From: Campylobacter showae
GTDB lineage: Bacteria > Campylobacterota > Campylobacteria > Campylobacterales > Campylobacteraceae
NCBI RefSeq assembly: GCF_900699785.1
Contig: NZ_LR535679.1
Span: 372,001-436,000, forward strand
Reading direction: 5' to 3'
DNA: 64,000 bases
Numbering within the stretch: position 1 is the stretch's first letter; each line of letters begins with the position of its first letter. The notes under the pieces are model-generated. The model searched no databases, was not told the origin of the DNA, and saw nothing but the letters and a program-made list of their open reading frames with translations. Positions 33,062-42,092 of the stretch are shown here, in pieces. A program made the position numbers and the translations under genes.

Positions 33062-33331
33062 AATTTATTCCGTTTTTTGAGTTAATTTTACGGCTATTTT
33101 ATCTTTATTTATATTAAATTTAGCTATAAGGTAAAATACATAAAATAGTGCAAATAATTTTATGATAACTGGATGCTGCGGTAAATTTTGGATGATATTT
33201 TAATGCCTGCGGCGGCGGCGGAATAGTCGTCAAATTTTACTTTAAACTCGGCGTTTTTACCTAAATTTTATGCATTTTCTTGTATTTATCTTCAAATTTA
33301 CGGCTTTTTGCTACGAGATTTCCGCCAAATT
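33062..33331. other. AT-rich gap upstream of cheB
   Basis: 270 bases with the probable cheB promoter and several AAATTT words; no gene seen. Confidence 0.5.
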
Positions 33332-33520
33332 TTACTTTATAGCAGGCGGTTTTATCTTCTTTAGATGAGGCTCTTTTTTATCGTGCGTTACCGTTTTTTC
33401 TAGCGCGTGTTTCGGATAGTTTGCGCCTTTTGAAGCATTACCGCTAGCAAAAACTAGAGCCGAAAATAAGATCAACAAAGGCAAGGCTAAAATCGCTATT
33501 ATCCCGACCGTCTTTTTCAT
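33332..33520 (-). CDS. Small exported or membrane protein, 62 aa
   Basis: One hydrophobic segment (VGIIAILALPLLILFSALVFASG, residues 5-27) then a basic tail (KKEPHLKKIKPPAIK). Could be a signal peptide with a short periplasmic peptide or a single-pass membrane protein. Preceded by AGGAAATTTAAATG, a weak but usable ribosome site. Lies 74 bases downstream of flhX. Unrecognised. Confidence 0.5.
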   Translation of the reverse strand: MKKTVGIIAILALPLLILFSALVFASGNASKGANYPKHALEKTVTHDKKEPHLKKIKPPAIK

Positions 33521-33594
33521 TTAAATTTCCTAGTTCGCGCTCAAATTTACGCTTGCAATCAGCCTGCTCTCGCTTCTATTTTGCCGTAGGCACC

Positions 33595-33864
33595 CTATTT
33601 TTTATTCGTCATTTGATACAAAAAGCTAAAGATTTCGGCGACTGCTTTATAGAGATTTGGCGGGACTTCCTCGTTTAGATCGACCTTGCTTAGAACCTCG
33701 ATTAGATCGGCGTCCTCTTTGATCGGAATGTCGTGAGATTTGGCTAGATTTATGATATTTTTCGCCACTTCGCCAGAACCCGTCGCCAGCACCTTGGGCG
33801 CGTTATCTTTTTGGCGATTGTAGCCAAGAGCCACGGCTTTTTTAGTTTTTTGTACTTTTGCCAA
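33595..33864 (-). CDS. FlhB C-terminal-domain paralogue (FlhX/FlhB2)
   Basis: 89 aa. Matches the part of FlhB after the NPTH autocleavage site: AVALGYNRQKDNAPKVLATGSGEVAKNII, HDIPIKEDADLIEVLSKVDLNEEVPPNLYKAVAEIFSFLY. It contains neither the NPTH site nor membrane helices. In H. pylori FlhX is reported to substitute for the cleaved FlhB C domain in flagellar export. It lies 2 bases after the FliK-like gene, supporting a switch or export role. Confidence 0.88.
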   Translation of the reverse strand: MAKVQKTKKAVALGYNRQKDNAPKVLATGSGEVAKNIINLAKSHDIPIKEDADLIEVLSKVDLNEEVPPNLYKAVAEIFSFLYQMTNKK

Positions 33865-33866
33865 AT

Positions 33867-35564
33867 TTACGCCTTTTTATCAAAGCCCATATCAAGCTTA
33901 TCTAGACCGCCGTAAACGCCGCTAAGGCGCAGTTTAGGCATAGTTTTTAGGCTAAAATTCGACACTATCAAGCCCTGCTCGCCGATAGCCCTTTTTAGCT
34001 CCTTCGCGCCGCTTAAAATCAGCTCCTTAAACTCCTCTTTTTGCGTCGCGATCGCAAGGTCGATGTATTTGTTTTCGCTAAGCGCCACCATGATGTTGAT
34101 TTGGCCGAAATTTTGAAAATTTAGGTCGATTTGCGCGTAGTGCTTTTGCTTTTTACCCTGCTTAAACCTGATATTTCCGCCCTCTACGCCCTCCCATACG
34201 TAGGGCAGATAGGTCTGCACGCCGCCTGCGACCGCGGAGGCTAGCTGGTGCATCTCGATTTGAGCGAGCAGTTTTGAGGCGGCGTCTTTTACGGGGCTAG
34301 CATCAGGAGACTTTGACTGCATGTTTAAAAGCGCGCTTTTTACATCGTTTTGTAACACCTTTGCCGTCTCTTCGGCGCTTTTTGGCGTTACGGCGCCAAG
34401 CTCGGCGCGAGCGATGTTTTGCTGTTTGATTAGCTTGCCGACCTCATCTAGGCTATTTTTTGCTTCAAAGCCCGCTTTATCGGCGATTTGCAGGGCGAAA
34501 TTTAGCTTTCTAGCCGCATTTTGCAGCTTGTCTTGCAGCGTCGCGCCCTCGCTCCCATCCGCGCCGTCTCGGACGATTTTTTGCGCGAAATCGTTAAATT
34601 TATCCTGCGAGCCCGCAAGCGCGCCAAGCTCGTCCATTAGCTCTTTTAGCGCGTTTTTTAGCTCGGCGAAATTTAAAGCAAAGCCCCTGTTTTGACTTAG
34701 CTTTTCGCTGTTTAAATTTTGCATTTTTTCGCCCACGTTTGCCAGTAGTTGCGAGATTTTATTTAGCTCATTGTTTAGCGTTTTTTCGTTTAGGCTTAGC
34801 CCGCTACCGCTCATGGCGTTTGCCTGTTTATCCATAAATTTAGCCGCGTTTTCTAGCTTGGCAGAGGTCTCAAAAAGCTGCTTAAACGGCGATCCCGCTA
34901 GCGTATCTTTGGCTGCGGTTTTAACGTTTTGTAAAATTTGATCAAGCTTAGCAAAGCTTTCGTTCGTACTTAGGCTGTCATCCTTAGCTAGAGCTGAAAT
35001 TTGCTCCAAAAGCTGCTGATTCGAGAGATTTTTTATATCGCCAAACAGCTTATTTATCGCGCTAGGTAGGTTAAATTTGCCGTTTAGCGCGTCTTTTAAA
35101 TTTGCCTCCAGCATGATGCCTGAGTTTTTTATCTGCTCGTTTAGCGGCGCGTTTTTTAGATCCGCGACTGGTTTTAAAAACTCCTTTAGTTTAAGCGCAA
35201 ATTCCTTTAGATCGGGCTCGTTTTCGGCAAGCGCGACGAGGCTTTTCATATCTTTTGCGAGATTTGGCGAGAGCTGGAGATTTTTAGCCTGCGCGGCTAG
35301 CTCTTTGGCCTGCGTCGGGCTTGATTTTAGCTCGTTTAGAAGCTTATTTACGAGCCTATCTAGATCCTTTACGGCGTTATCCGCGGCCTCGGAGCCTAAA
35401 TTTTGCGAGGGCGCGGGCTGATTTTTAAAAATATTTTTGGTTTCGCCCGCCTGCCCCGTTTGTCCGGCGTTTGCGCCGCCTACGCCGCCTGTTTTGGGTA
35501 GCGCGCCGCCGACTGCGGCCTGGGTCGCGATTTGCGAGCTTATAGCGTTATTTACTGATTCCAT
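33867..35564 (-). CDS. FliK-like (hook-length control) protein
   Basis: 565 aa. Residues 1-430 are Ala/Asn/Lys/Leu-rich low-complexity helices, typical of a molecular ruler. The C-terminal 130 residues (GNIRFKQGKKQKHYAQIDLNFQNFGQINIMVAL... ending IGEQGLIVSNF) resemble the FliK C domain that interacts with FlhB. Gene pairing with the FlhB-C paralogue is suggestive. C. jejuni has another FliK (Cj0041), so this could be a second, related protein (Cj0849c family). Confidence 0.68.
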   Translation of the reverse strand: MESVNNAISSQIATQAAVGGALPKTGGVGGANAGQTGQAGETKNIFKNQPAPSQNLGSEAADNAVKDLDRLVNKLLNELKSSPTQAKELAAQAKNLQLSPNLAKDMKSLVALAENEPDLKEFALKLKEFLKPVADLKNAPLNEQIKNSGIMLEANLKDALNGKFNLPSAINKLFGDIKNLSNQQLLEQISALAKDDSLSTNESFAKLDQILQNVKTAAKDTLAGSPFKQLFETSAKLENAAKFMDKQANAMSGSGLSLNEKTLNNELNKISQLLANVGEKMQNLNSEKLSQNRGFALNFAELKNALKELMDELGALAGSQDKFNDFAQKIVRDGADGSEGATLQDKLQNAARKLNFALQIADKAGFEAKNSLDEVGKLIKQQNIARAELGAVTPKSAEETAKVLQNDVKSALLNMQSKSPDASPVKDAASKLLAQIEMHQLASAVAGGVQTYLPYVWEGVEGGNIRFKQGKKQKHYAQIDLNFQNFGQINIMVALSENKYIDLAIATQKEEFKELILSGAKELKRAIGEQGLIVSNFSLKTMPKLRLSGVYGGLDKLDMGFDKKA

Positions 35565-35594
35565 ACGGCTATATCGTCAAATTTGAGATTTTCA

Positions 35595-36797
35595 TTAGCT
35601 ATTTGCCATCGTGCCGGGGCTATGCTCAAAGTCGCTTCTGCTTTCAAGCGGAACGGTCTTTTGCGTGAGGCAAAACGCGATGAGAAACGCAAGCAACGCT
35701 ATGTAAACCCACATAAAGCCGTCAAAGCCTAAAATTTTCATACTAGCGCCCATTATCACGGACGAAAGAAGCGAACCGAAAGAGTAGCTAAAAAGCACCG
35801 CGCGCCCTACTTCGATACCTTGATTTTTCTGTTTTAAATTTAAAACGTCGTTGGCGCGAGCAAGCGATAGCGCGTAGAGGCAAAAGGCTCCCGAGCCTAG
35901 AAAAAACGACAAGACGTACTGCGCGTAGATAGAGGGTTTAAGCGCCAAAAAGCAAATAGCGGCGCACAGCGAGACGGCTGAACATACCATTATCGCTGGA
36001 CGGCGGCCGAATTTATCCGAGACGCTACCGATAAACGAGTGCGCGATAAAGCCTCCAGCCATCGCTATCGTCATAAAAAACGAAACCTCGACCGCTCCGT
36101 ATCCCTGGAGCAAAACATAAACGCTGCCCATCGTGAAGAAGCCGTTTGTAAGGATACCCGCGACGATGCTAGTAATCAGCGCCAAAGGCACGAGCGCAAA
36201 GACCTTCGGGATCGAGACGCTCTTTTTTTCGGGGATCGGCGGCTCTTTGATGCGTATCAAATTTAACGGAATGCTCGAAAACAAAATAAGCGCCGCGCTA
36301 AGCAAAAGCACGTGCGAAGTGGATAAATTTAGCGATAGCACGAGGATGCCCAGCCCAAAGCAGACGTAAAACGTGACCTCGTAAAAGGCCAGTACTCGCG
36401 AGCGCACTTCGTTTCTAGCGCGCGCGTTGAGCCAGCTTTCGATTATCATCAAGATCGAGTAGTAGCAAAATCCTAAACATCCGCGTAAAAACGCCCAAAA
36501 ATAGAGATTTTGGCTAAAAACGTGAAACATCGCCGCGATACCGAAAAGCGACGCAAAAATCCCAAAGCTCCTGATATGGCCGACTTTTGAGACGATTTTA
36601 TGCGAAAATATCGTAGCCGCCATAGCTCCAACGAAAAATACCGCGATAACAAATCCCGTCTCCAGCTCGTCCGCGCCCATTTTTTTTAGCTCGACGCCCG
36701 CAGAACTGATGATAAGGCCGTTTCCCACGAACAAAAACGCCATCCCTACAAATAGCGCAAACATCGATCTGATCGTTATTATAGAGCTATTTCTCAT
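35595..36797 (-). CDS. MFS transporter (YfkF/CynX-like)
   Basis: 400 aa, 12 membrane helices, with the MFS signature FIGSVSDKFGRRPAIMV (near 255-271) after helix 8 and VSKVGHIRSFG after helix 2. Substrate unknown. It occupies the same position as C. jejuni Cj0850c, next to the FliK-like gene, and overlaps the upstream gene by 11 bases. Confidence 0.86.
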   Translation of the reverse strand: MRNSSIITIRSMFALFVGMAFLFVGNGLIISSAGVELKKMGADELETGFVIAVFFVGAMAATIFSHKIVSKVGHIRSFGIFASLFGIAAMFHVFSQNLYFWAFLRGCLGFCYYSILMIIESWLNARARNEVRSRVLAFYEVTFYVCFGLGILVLSLNLSTSHVLLLSAALILFSSIPLNLIRIKEPPIPEKKSVSIPKVFALVPLALITSIVAGILTNGFFTMGSVYVLLQGYGAVEVSFFMTIAMAGGFIAHSFIGSVSDKFGRRPAIMVCSAVSLCAAICFLALKPSIYAQYVLSFFLGSGAFCLYALSLARANDVLNLKQKNQGIEVGRAVLFSYSFGSLLSSVIMGASMKILGFDGFMWVYIALLAFLIAFCLTQKTVPLESRSDFEHSPGTMANS

Positions 36798-37485
36798 TGC
36801 TTTTTACTCCGTATATCAAAGCGCCCGCAGGCATCGCCGCAAGCGCGATCAAAAACGCGGCTATATCAAGATTGTCTTGTCTTTTTAGCGCCAAAAATCC
36901 GACGACTAAAACCGCATACGCGATCAGCCGAAAAGGCACGAAAGCGGTGAAGTAGTTGGGCGAATTTTGCTTTAAATTACGCGCGAAATTTTGCTTTTTT
37001 GAGGGCTTAGTTTCGCTGCTTTGATTTGATTTGCTCAAATTTGACTCGTTTGCCAGGCTTAAATTTGGCCCGCCGCTTTGGCTTGCGTCGTTTAAATTTT
37101 GCTCGCCAAATTTAACCCACTCGTTTTCGTCTTTTAAATTTAGCTGCGCGTCCGTTTTTGCGTAGTCCTCCGAATTTAACGCGTCTGGGCGCTTAGCATC
37201 TTCGCGGTGCGGGTCATGCCCGTCAAATTTAGCCTCCGCCGGGCGATCGGGAAACTCCTCGTGATTTTCGCCCCACTCGTCTATATCGTCATCCGCGGAG
37301 GCGTCATAGTCTCGCACGCCGTTTTCTACGCGTTTTTTGTAGGCTCTAAATGTAGCAGCCAGCACCAAAAGCGAGCCCGCAAACGCGACCTGCGAGCTGT
37401 AAAACCACGCGCGGCCAAATGCCGCCGAGCCCAGCAAGAGCAAAGCCTCAAACGCGCCGTAAACGGCAAGGAGCTTAAAATTCAC
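36787..37485 (-). CDS. Membrane protein with long acidic low-complexity loop
   Basis: 232 aa. Two hydrophobic segments at the start (8-45) and two at the end (182-225), separated by roughly 120 polar residues rich in Asp, Glu, Asn, Ser and Lys (DDDIDEWGENHEEF..., NLSLANESNLSKSNQSS). Position matches C. jejuni Cj0851c, a shorter integral membrane protein as I recall. The loop is encoded by DNA dense in AAATTT words (about 36960-37220), suggesting repeat-like expansion. Function unknown. Confidence 0.75.
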   Translation of the reverse strand: MNFKLLAVYGAFEALLLLGSAAFGRAWFYSSQVAFAGSLLVLAATFRAYKKRVENGVRDYDASADDDIDEWGENHEEFPDRPAEAKFDGHDPHREDAKRPDALNSEDYAKTDAQLNLKDENEWVKFGEQNLNDASQSGGPNLSLANESNLSKSNQSSETKPSKKQNFARNLKQNSPNYFTAFVPFRLIAYAVLVVGFLALKRQDNLDIAAFLIALAAMPAGALIYGVKSNEK

Positions 37486-37760
37486 TCATCGTCCTCGTCG
37501 TCGTCTTTTGCGGGTTTAAATTTATCTTTGTCTTTTAGTTCGTCGAGACTTTTTATCTGCGCGTCGTAGGCCTTTTTGACGTTTAGCGCGGCTGCGGCGA
37601 TACCGACGGCGACGCCCGCAAACAGCGTCCACGTCCAGCCCGTTTCCTTCATCACCCAGTAGCCAAACCCGGCCCCGATAGCAAGCGCTACGACGATAGA
37701 TATGCCCAGGCTTAGCTGCTCGGCGCCCTTTACGACGTCGCCCAAATTTATCTTTGCCAT
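37482..37760 (-). CDS. AtpZ/AtpI-family small membrane protein
   Basis: 92 aa with two membrane helices (IGIVVALAIGAGFGYWVM region and WTLFAGVAVGIAAAALNV) and a charged tail ending in DDDEDDE. AtpZ/AtpI proteins assist F-ATP synthase assembly or Mg transport, but no atp gene is near. Four-base overlaps on both sides (upstream hemL shares one base). Confidence 0.82.
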   Translation of the reverse strand: MAKINLGDVVKGAEQLSLGISIVVALAIGAGFGYWVMKETGWTWTLFAGVAVGIAAAALNVKKAYDAQIKSLDELKDKDKFKPAKDDDEDDE

Positions 37761-39175
37761 TAGGCAAATCCCCAGCTATTTTTCATGCGCTCTTGTATCG
37801 CTTCGCGCTCTTTTCTAGCCTCTTTTAGACGCTCTTCCAGATCGGCGATCCTTGCTTTTACCTCGCGCATCTCCTCGTTCTCGCTAGCGCTCTCCGCAGC
37901 TATCTCGGCAAAGCTCTCGTCCGCGGCCTTAACGGCAAATTTGATATCGTCCTCGCTCATCGCGTCGCAGATGAAGCCCGTCTCAAACTGGCTAGGCGCT
38001 AGATAAACGCCTTTTTTAAGCATTTTGGCGTGAAATTTAGCGTAAAGTTTAACGTCGCTTTTTAGCGCGTCGTCGTAGTTTTTGACCTCGTTTGCCGTAA
38101 AGAAAAATCCAAACATCGAGCCTCTCACCGTCGTTTGCAGAGCGATGCCGTGCTTCGTGGCGACGCTTTTTAGTCCGTGAGCAAATAGCACGGCTAGCTT
38201 GTTTAGGCGGTCATAAAGCTCGTTGTCGGCAAAAATTTTACTTAGGCTTGCGATGCCTGCGGCCATGGCTACGGGATTGCCGCTTAGCGTACCGGCCTGA
38301 TATACGGCGCCTTCGGGACTTAGGCAGTCCATGATCGCAGCCTTTCCGCCAAACGCAGCCGCCGGGCAGCCTCCGCCGATAACTTTACCAAACGTCACTA
38401 GATCGGCCTCGATACCGTTAAATTCGAACGATCCGTGTCTGCTCGCGCGAAATCCGCTCATGACCTCGTCAAAAATTAACACCGCGCCGTTTTCGTCGCA
38501 AAGGCGTCTAATCTCGCTTAAAAACTCGTTATCGGCAGGCACTAGTCCCATATTTCCGGCGATCGGCTCGATTATCAGCGCGCCGATTTTGCCTCTATTT
38601 GCCTCAAATATCGCTCTCACGCTTTCTATATCGTTGTAGCGCGCTAGATAGGTGTTTTTCACCACGTCCGCAGGCACTCCGCCGCTTGAAGCATTGCCGT
38701 AGGTGGTCGCGCCGCTACCGGCTTTTACCAAAAGCGCGTCGCTGTGCCCGTGGTAGCAGCCTTCAAATTTTATCAGTCCGTCCTTGCCGCTAAAGCCGCG
38801 CGCTACGCGTATCGCGCTCATCGTAGCCTCGGTGCCCGAGCTTACGAAACGCACCTTTTCTACGTTTTTAAACTCGTCGCAGATTAGTTTAGCTAGCCTC
38901 GTTTCTAAATTTGACGGAGCGCCAAAGCTTAGTCCCTTTTTAGCCGTCGCTATCACCGCATTCTCGATATCCGGGTCGCAGTGCCCGAAGATAAGCGGCC
39001 CCCAGCTCTGGATGAAGTCCAGATAGCGGTTTCCCTCGATATCGACTAGATACGCGCCCTCGCCGCGATCTACTACAAAAGGCTCGCCGCCGACGCTGCC
39101 AAACGCGCGAACGGGCGAATCTACGCCGCCCGGGATATAAATTTTCGCCAGTCCAAAAGCTTCTTTGTTCGTCAT
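37760..39175 (-). CDS. hemL: Glutamate-1-semialdehyde aminomutase with C-terminal coiled-coil extension
   Basis: 471 aa; the family is about 425-430. PLP-dependent enzyme making 5-aminolevulinate for haem. Seen: [20 protein letters not shown] (108-127), YHGHSDALL (141-149), [10 protein letters not shown] (234-243) and the PLP lysine Lys264 in [10 protein letters not shown]. The last 45 residues ([23 protein letters not shown] onward) form a charged coiled coil not part of the enzyme. The frame is continuous and ends just before the AtpZ-like start, so the extension is real. Its purpose is unknown. Confidence 0.95.
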   Translation of the reverse strand: MTNKEAFGLAKIYIPGGVDSPVRAFGSVGGEPFVVDRGEGAYLVDIEGNRYLDFIQSWGPLIFGHCDPDIENAVIATAKKGLSFGAPSNLETRLAKLICDEFKNVEKVRFVSSGTEATMSAIRVARGFSGKDGLIKFEGCYHGHSDALLVKAGSGATTYGNASSGGVPADVVKNTYLARYNDIESVRAIFEANRGKIGALIIEPIAGNMGLVPADNEFLSEIRRLCDENGAVLIFDEVMSGFRASRHGSFEFNGIEADLVTFGKVIGGGCPAAAFGGKAAIMDCLSPEGAVYQAGTLSGNPVAMAAGIASLSKIFADNELYDRLNKLAVLFAHGLKSVATKHGIALQTTVRGSMFGFFFTANEVKNYDDALKSDVKLYAKFHAKMLKKGVYLAPSQFETGFICDAMSEDDIKFAVKAADESFAEIAAESASENEEMREVKARIADLEERLKEARKEREAIQERMKNSWGFA

Positions 39176-39528
39176 TTTTTATCCTTGTTGAAATTTATAA
39201 CGTATTCGTAAAGTAAATTTATCTCTTCGTCGGTAAGAAAGTAGCTAGGCATCACGCTTTTTGCGCTTAGTACGCCCTCTTTAAACGTCTCAAAATCAAG
39301 ATTGTTTATCCGAGGAGCTCTTAGCTCGTCGTCGATGACCTGCTTCGTTTTTTTATCAAAATGTCTATATTTTGATATGAGCGAACCCTCGCCGCCCTTG
39401 CCGTGACACTTGTCGCAGCCGATGCCGCGCGGGTTTTGATAGAGCATCTTCGCGTATTCGTTTTTCGTGATAAAATCGCTCGCAAACGCTACGCCGCAAA
39501 GTAGCCCTAAAATCAGCCAAATTTTCAT
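39172..39528 (-). CDS. Periplasmic monohaem cytochrome c
   Basis: 118 aa with a signal peptide ([15 protein letters not shown]) and one haem site, Cys38-Cys41-His42 ([10 protein letters not shown]); SVMPSYF near 92 supplies the probable axial Met, followed by the class I cytochrome helix [12 protein letters not shown]. An electron carrier in the periplasm, partner unknown. Overlaps hemL by four bases, a sensible pairing since both concern haem. Confidence 0.9.
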   Translation of the reverse strand: MKIWLILGLLCGVAFASDFITKNEYAKMLYQNPRGIGCDKCHGKGGEGSLISKYRHFDKKTKQVIDDELRAPRINNLDFETFKEGVLSAKSVMPSYFLTDEEINLLYEYVINFNKDKK

Positions 39529-39610
39529 AAATTCTTTCGCTTTTTCGTAAATTTAATCTAAAATTAGCTATCATACAATCTTTGCGATTAAAAAGTAATA
39601 AAGGACGAAA

Positions 39611-40462
39611 ATGACGATATTAGACGGCAAAAACGTAAGCGCACAGGTGAAAGAAAGAGTAAAAAACGAAGCGCTAAATTTGAAAAATCAAGGCATAGAG
39701 CCTGCACTCGCGGTGATACTAGTGGGCGAAGATAAAGCCAGCCAAACCTACGTCGCGGCAAAAGAAAAAGCCTGCATAGCCTGCGAGATAAAAAGCGTAA
39801 TGCACCGCTTGCCCGAATCTACGACGCAAAGCGAGCTAATCGCGCTAATAGACGTGCTAAATTTAGACGACGGCATCGACGGCATCCTAGTTCAGTTGCC
39901 GCTACCAAAGCATATAGATACGAATAAAATTTTAGAAACTATTAGCCCCGCAAAAGACGTGGACGGCTTTGCCGCGATAAACGTCGGCAAGCTAGCTAGC
40001 GGACTTGACGGCTTCGTGCCGTGCACGCCGCTAGGCATAATGGAAATTTTTAAAGCCTACGATATAAATTTAGAGGGCAAAAAGGCCGTCGTGATCGGAC
40101 GCAGCAACATCGTGGGCAAACCGATGGCAAATCTACTACTAAACGCCAACGCGACCGTAACCGTGACGCATAGCAAAACGCGAAATTTAAAAGAAATTTG
40201 CGCGGACGCCGATATCCTAGTGGCCGCTATCGGTAGGGCGGATTTCGTAACGGCCGATATGGTAAAAGAGGGTGCGGTAGTGATCGACGTAGGCATAAAC
40301 CGCATGGACGACGGCAAGCTAAAAGGCGACGTCAAATTTGACGAGGTAGCGCCCAAATGCTCGTTTATAACTCCAGTTCCGGGAGGCGTAGGCCCGATGA
40401 CCATCGCGATGCTGCTATCAAACACCATAAAATCAGCCAAAAACCGCGCGAAAAAGGCATAA
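39611..40462 (+). CDS. folD: Methylenetetrahydrofolate dehydrogenase/cyclohydrolase
   Basis: 283 aa bifunctional enzyme of one-carbon metabolism. Signature EDKASQTYVAAKEKAC (near 38-53, catalytic Lys in YVAAKEKAC), DGILVQLPLPKHID (near 94), GRSNIVGKPMANLLL (near 163, NADP site) and PVPGGVGPMTIAML. Ribosome site AAAGGACGAAA. Divergent from the cytochrome gene. Confidence 0.97.
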   Translation: MTILDGKNVSAQVKERVKNEALNLKNQGIEPALAVILVGEDKASQTYVAAKEKACIACEIKSVMHRLPESTTQSELIALIDVLNLDDGIDGILVQLPLPKHIDTNKILETISPAKDVDGFAAINVGKLASGLDGFVPCTPLGIMEIFKAYDINLEGKKAVVIGRSNIVGKPMANLLLNANATVTVTHSKTRNLKEICADADILVAAIGRADFVTADMVKEGAVVIDVGINRMDDGKLKGDVKFDEVAPKCSFITPVPGGVGPMTIAMLLSNTIKSAKNRAKKA

Positions 40463-40465
40463 ATT

Positions 40466-41332
40466 TTGAAAAAAGCGTTTAATAAATTTTTAGATTTTTC
40501 AAACAGCTGGACGGGCACGGTCGTCATCGTCTTGCTCGTGATTTTCTTTGTCGCGCAGGCCTTCGTGATACCGTCTGGTTCGATGAAGGACACGCTTTTA
40601 GTCGGCGATCATCTTTTTGTTAAAAAATTTAGCTACGGCATCTCGACACCGCGCATCCCGTGGATAGAGGTCAAGGTTTTGCCCGATTTTAACGGTAACG
40701 GCCACCTCATCGAAGGAGCCAAACCGCAGCGCGGCGATATCGTGGTTTTTCGCTATCCGCACGATGAAAAAATCCACTACGTCAAGCGAAATTTCGCAGT
40801 CGGCGGCGATGAAGTGATATTTACGGAAAAAGCGCTATTTTTGCACCCGCACGAGGGCGAGGAGTTTATAAAGGCAAATTTTGACGAAAAAGATATCGTT
40901 AAATTCGGCGGCAAACTTTTCGTCAAAGAGCCCTATAAATTCGGCGGCATCCACTATGACGAGAAGGTAAATTTATTTGAACTAGCCGTAAACTACCTAA
41001 ACGCGAGCAAATTCGCTATGCAACCGGTTATCGTAAACGAACTACCCAGCGTAGGTAACTATCCGTTTAACGCATTTTATTTTCAGGTTCCAGAGGGCGA
41101 GTTTTTCATGATCGGCGATAACCGCGACCACTCAAACGACAGCCGTTTTTGGGGGCCGGTAGCCTATAAAAACATAGTCGGCAAGCCGTGGTTTGTCTAT
41201 TTTAGCTGGGACGACGAATACAAAATCAGATGGAACAGAGTCGGTAAGAGCGTGGATTTTATACAAAACTCGCCCGAGCTGCTAGATGCCGCCAGAGTAG
41301 AAGCTAAAAACGACGGAAATAAGATCGAATGA
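40466..41332 (+). CDS. lepB: Signal peptidase I
   Basis: 288 aa, TTG start at 40466 three bases after folD. One N-terminal membrane helix (GTVVIVLLVIFFVAQAFVI), then catalytic Ser39 in PSGSMKDTLL and Lys107 in HYVKRNFAVGGD, and GDNRDHSNDSRFWGPV (box E). Cleaves Sec signal peptides at the outer face of the inner membrane. The insertion between boxes C-D and E is long, as in other Campylobacter. Confidence 0.95.
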   Translation: MKKAFNKFLDFSNSWTGTVVIVLLVIFFVAQAFVIPSGSMKDTLLVGDHLFVKKFSYGISTPRIPWIEVKVLPDFNGNGHLIEGAKPQRGDIVVFRYPHDEKIHYVKRNFAVGGDEVIFTEKALFLHPHEGEEFIKANFDEKDIVKFGGKLFVKEPYKFGGIHYDEKVNLFELAVNYLNASKFAMQPVIVNELPSVGNYPFNAFYFQVPEGEFFMIGDNRDHSNDSRFWGPVAYKNIVGKPWFVYFSWDDEYKIRWNRVGKSVDFIQNSPELLDAARVEAKNDGNKIE

Positions 41333-41982
41333 ACCTTGACAACATCGACTTCGCTCAGGTAGCGATCCTAGTCGCCGTGCTCGTTATCTCCGTCGTCGGG
41401 CACGAGATCGCGCACGGATACGCCGCATACAGATACGGCGACCTAACCGCTAAAAATTTGGGGCGGCTCAGCATAAATCCCATAAAACACGTCGATCCGC
41501 TAGGCACTATCTTAGTGCCCGCGCTCATGTATCTTAGCACCGGAGTGACGTTTGGTTGGGCTAAACCGGTACCTATAAATTTACGCACCGTGCTCTATAA
41601 CGGCGGCTACAAGGCAGCTATAGTCGTCGCGCTTGCGGGCATCGCATACAACCTAGTCCTTTTTGCGTTAGCGTTTTGCGCGTTTAAATTTATAGGTTTT
41701 GACGGTTTTTTTGACGGCGCGGTAGCGGAGTTTGTTTTCATGCTCGCAGCCGTAAATTTAGTCCTAGCTCTCTTTAACCTCTACCCTATCCCGCCTCTTG
41801 ACGGTTCGAAAGCGCTTGAGTATCTTTTGCGTATTTTCGGGCTTCACGGCGCGGCAAACCGGCTAAACAGTATGCAAAGATACGGATTTATCGCGCTAGT
41901 TATCATCGTGATCTCGCCGCTAAAAGATTATTTTTTCGAGCCGATACGATACGCCGCTACGATCATGAGGATGTTTTTGTAA
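41329..41982 (+). CDS. Site-2 protease-family (M50) membrane peptidase
   Basis: 217 aa, six hydrophobic segments. Zinc motif His25-Glu26-x-x-His29 (GHEIAHGYAAYRYGD) and the third-ligand motif NLYPIPPLDGSKALEYL near 146. No PDZ domain, so it is of the small YwhC/FtsH-like M50 type rather than RseP. Substrate unknown. Overlaps lepB by four bases. Confidence 0.92.
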   Translation: MNLDNIDFAQVAILVAVLVISVVGHEIAHGYAAYRYGDLTAKNLGRLSINPIKHVDPLGTILVPALMYLSTGVTFGWAKPVPINLRTVLYNGGYKAAIVVALAGIAYNLVLFALAFCAFKFIGFDGFFDGAVAEFVFMLAAVNLVLALFNLYPIPPLDGSKALEYLLRIFGLHGAANRLNSMQRYGFIALVIIVISPLKDYFFEPIRYAATIMRMFL

Positions 41983-42006
41983 ACGGCAAATTTTAAAATT
42001 TAGCCC

Positions 42007-42039
42007 AAATTTCGCTCCTAAAGGCTCGCGGCGAAATTT
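42007..42039 (+). repeat. Perfect 9-bp inverted repeat after the M50 gene
   Basis: AAATTTCGC (42007-42015) and GCGAAATTT (42031-42039) around a 15-nt loop, 25 bases past the stop codon, followed by TTACTTT. Possible transcript end and another AAATTT-word dyad. Confidence 0.55.
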
Positions 42040-42058
42040 TACTTTAATGCTTTTTTGC

Positions 42059-42064
42059 TATAAT
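42059..42064 (+). promoter_or_regulatory. -10 element of rpiB
   Basis: TATAAT preceded by a T-rich stretch (CTTTTTTGC), 28 bases before the rpiB ATG. It fits the Campylobacter sigma-70 style of extended T-rich -16 region with no -35. Confidence 0.65.
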
Positions 42065-42092
42065 TAAGCATTTTTTAGCTTATGGAAATTTC

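Noticed and set aside
34321-34695. 124-codon plus-strand frame inside the FliK-like gene
   Set aside because: Shadow of low-complexity Ala/Leu/Lys codons on the other strand.
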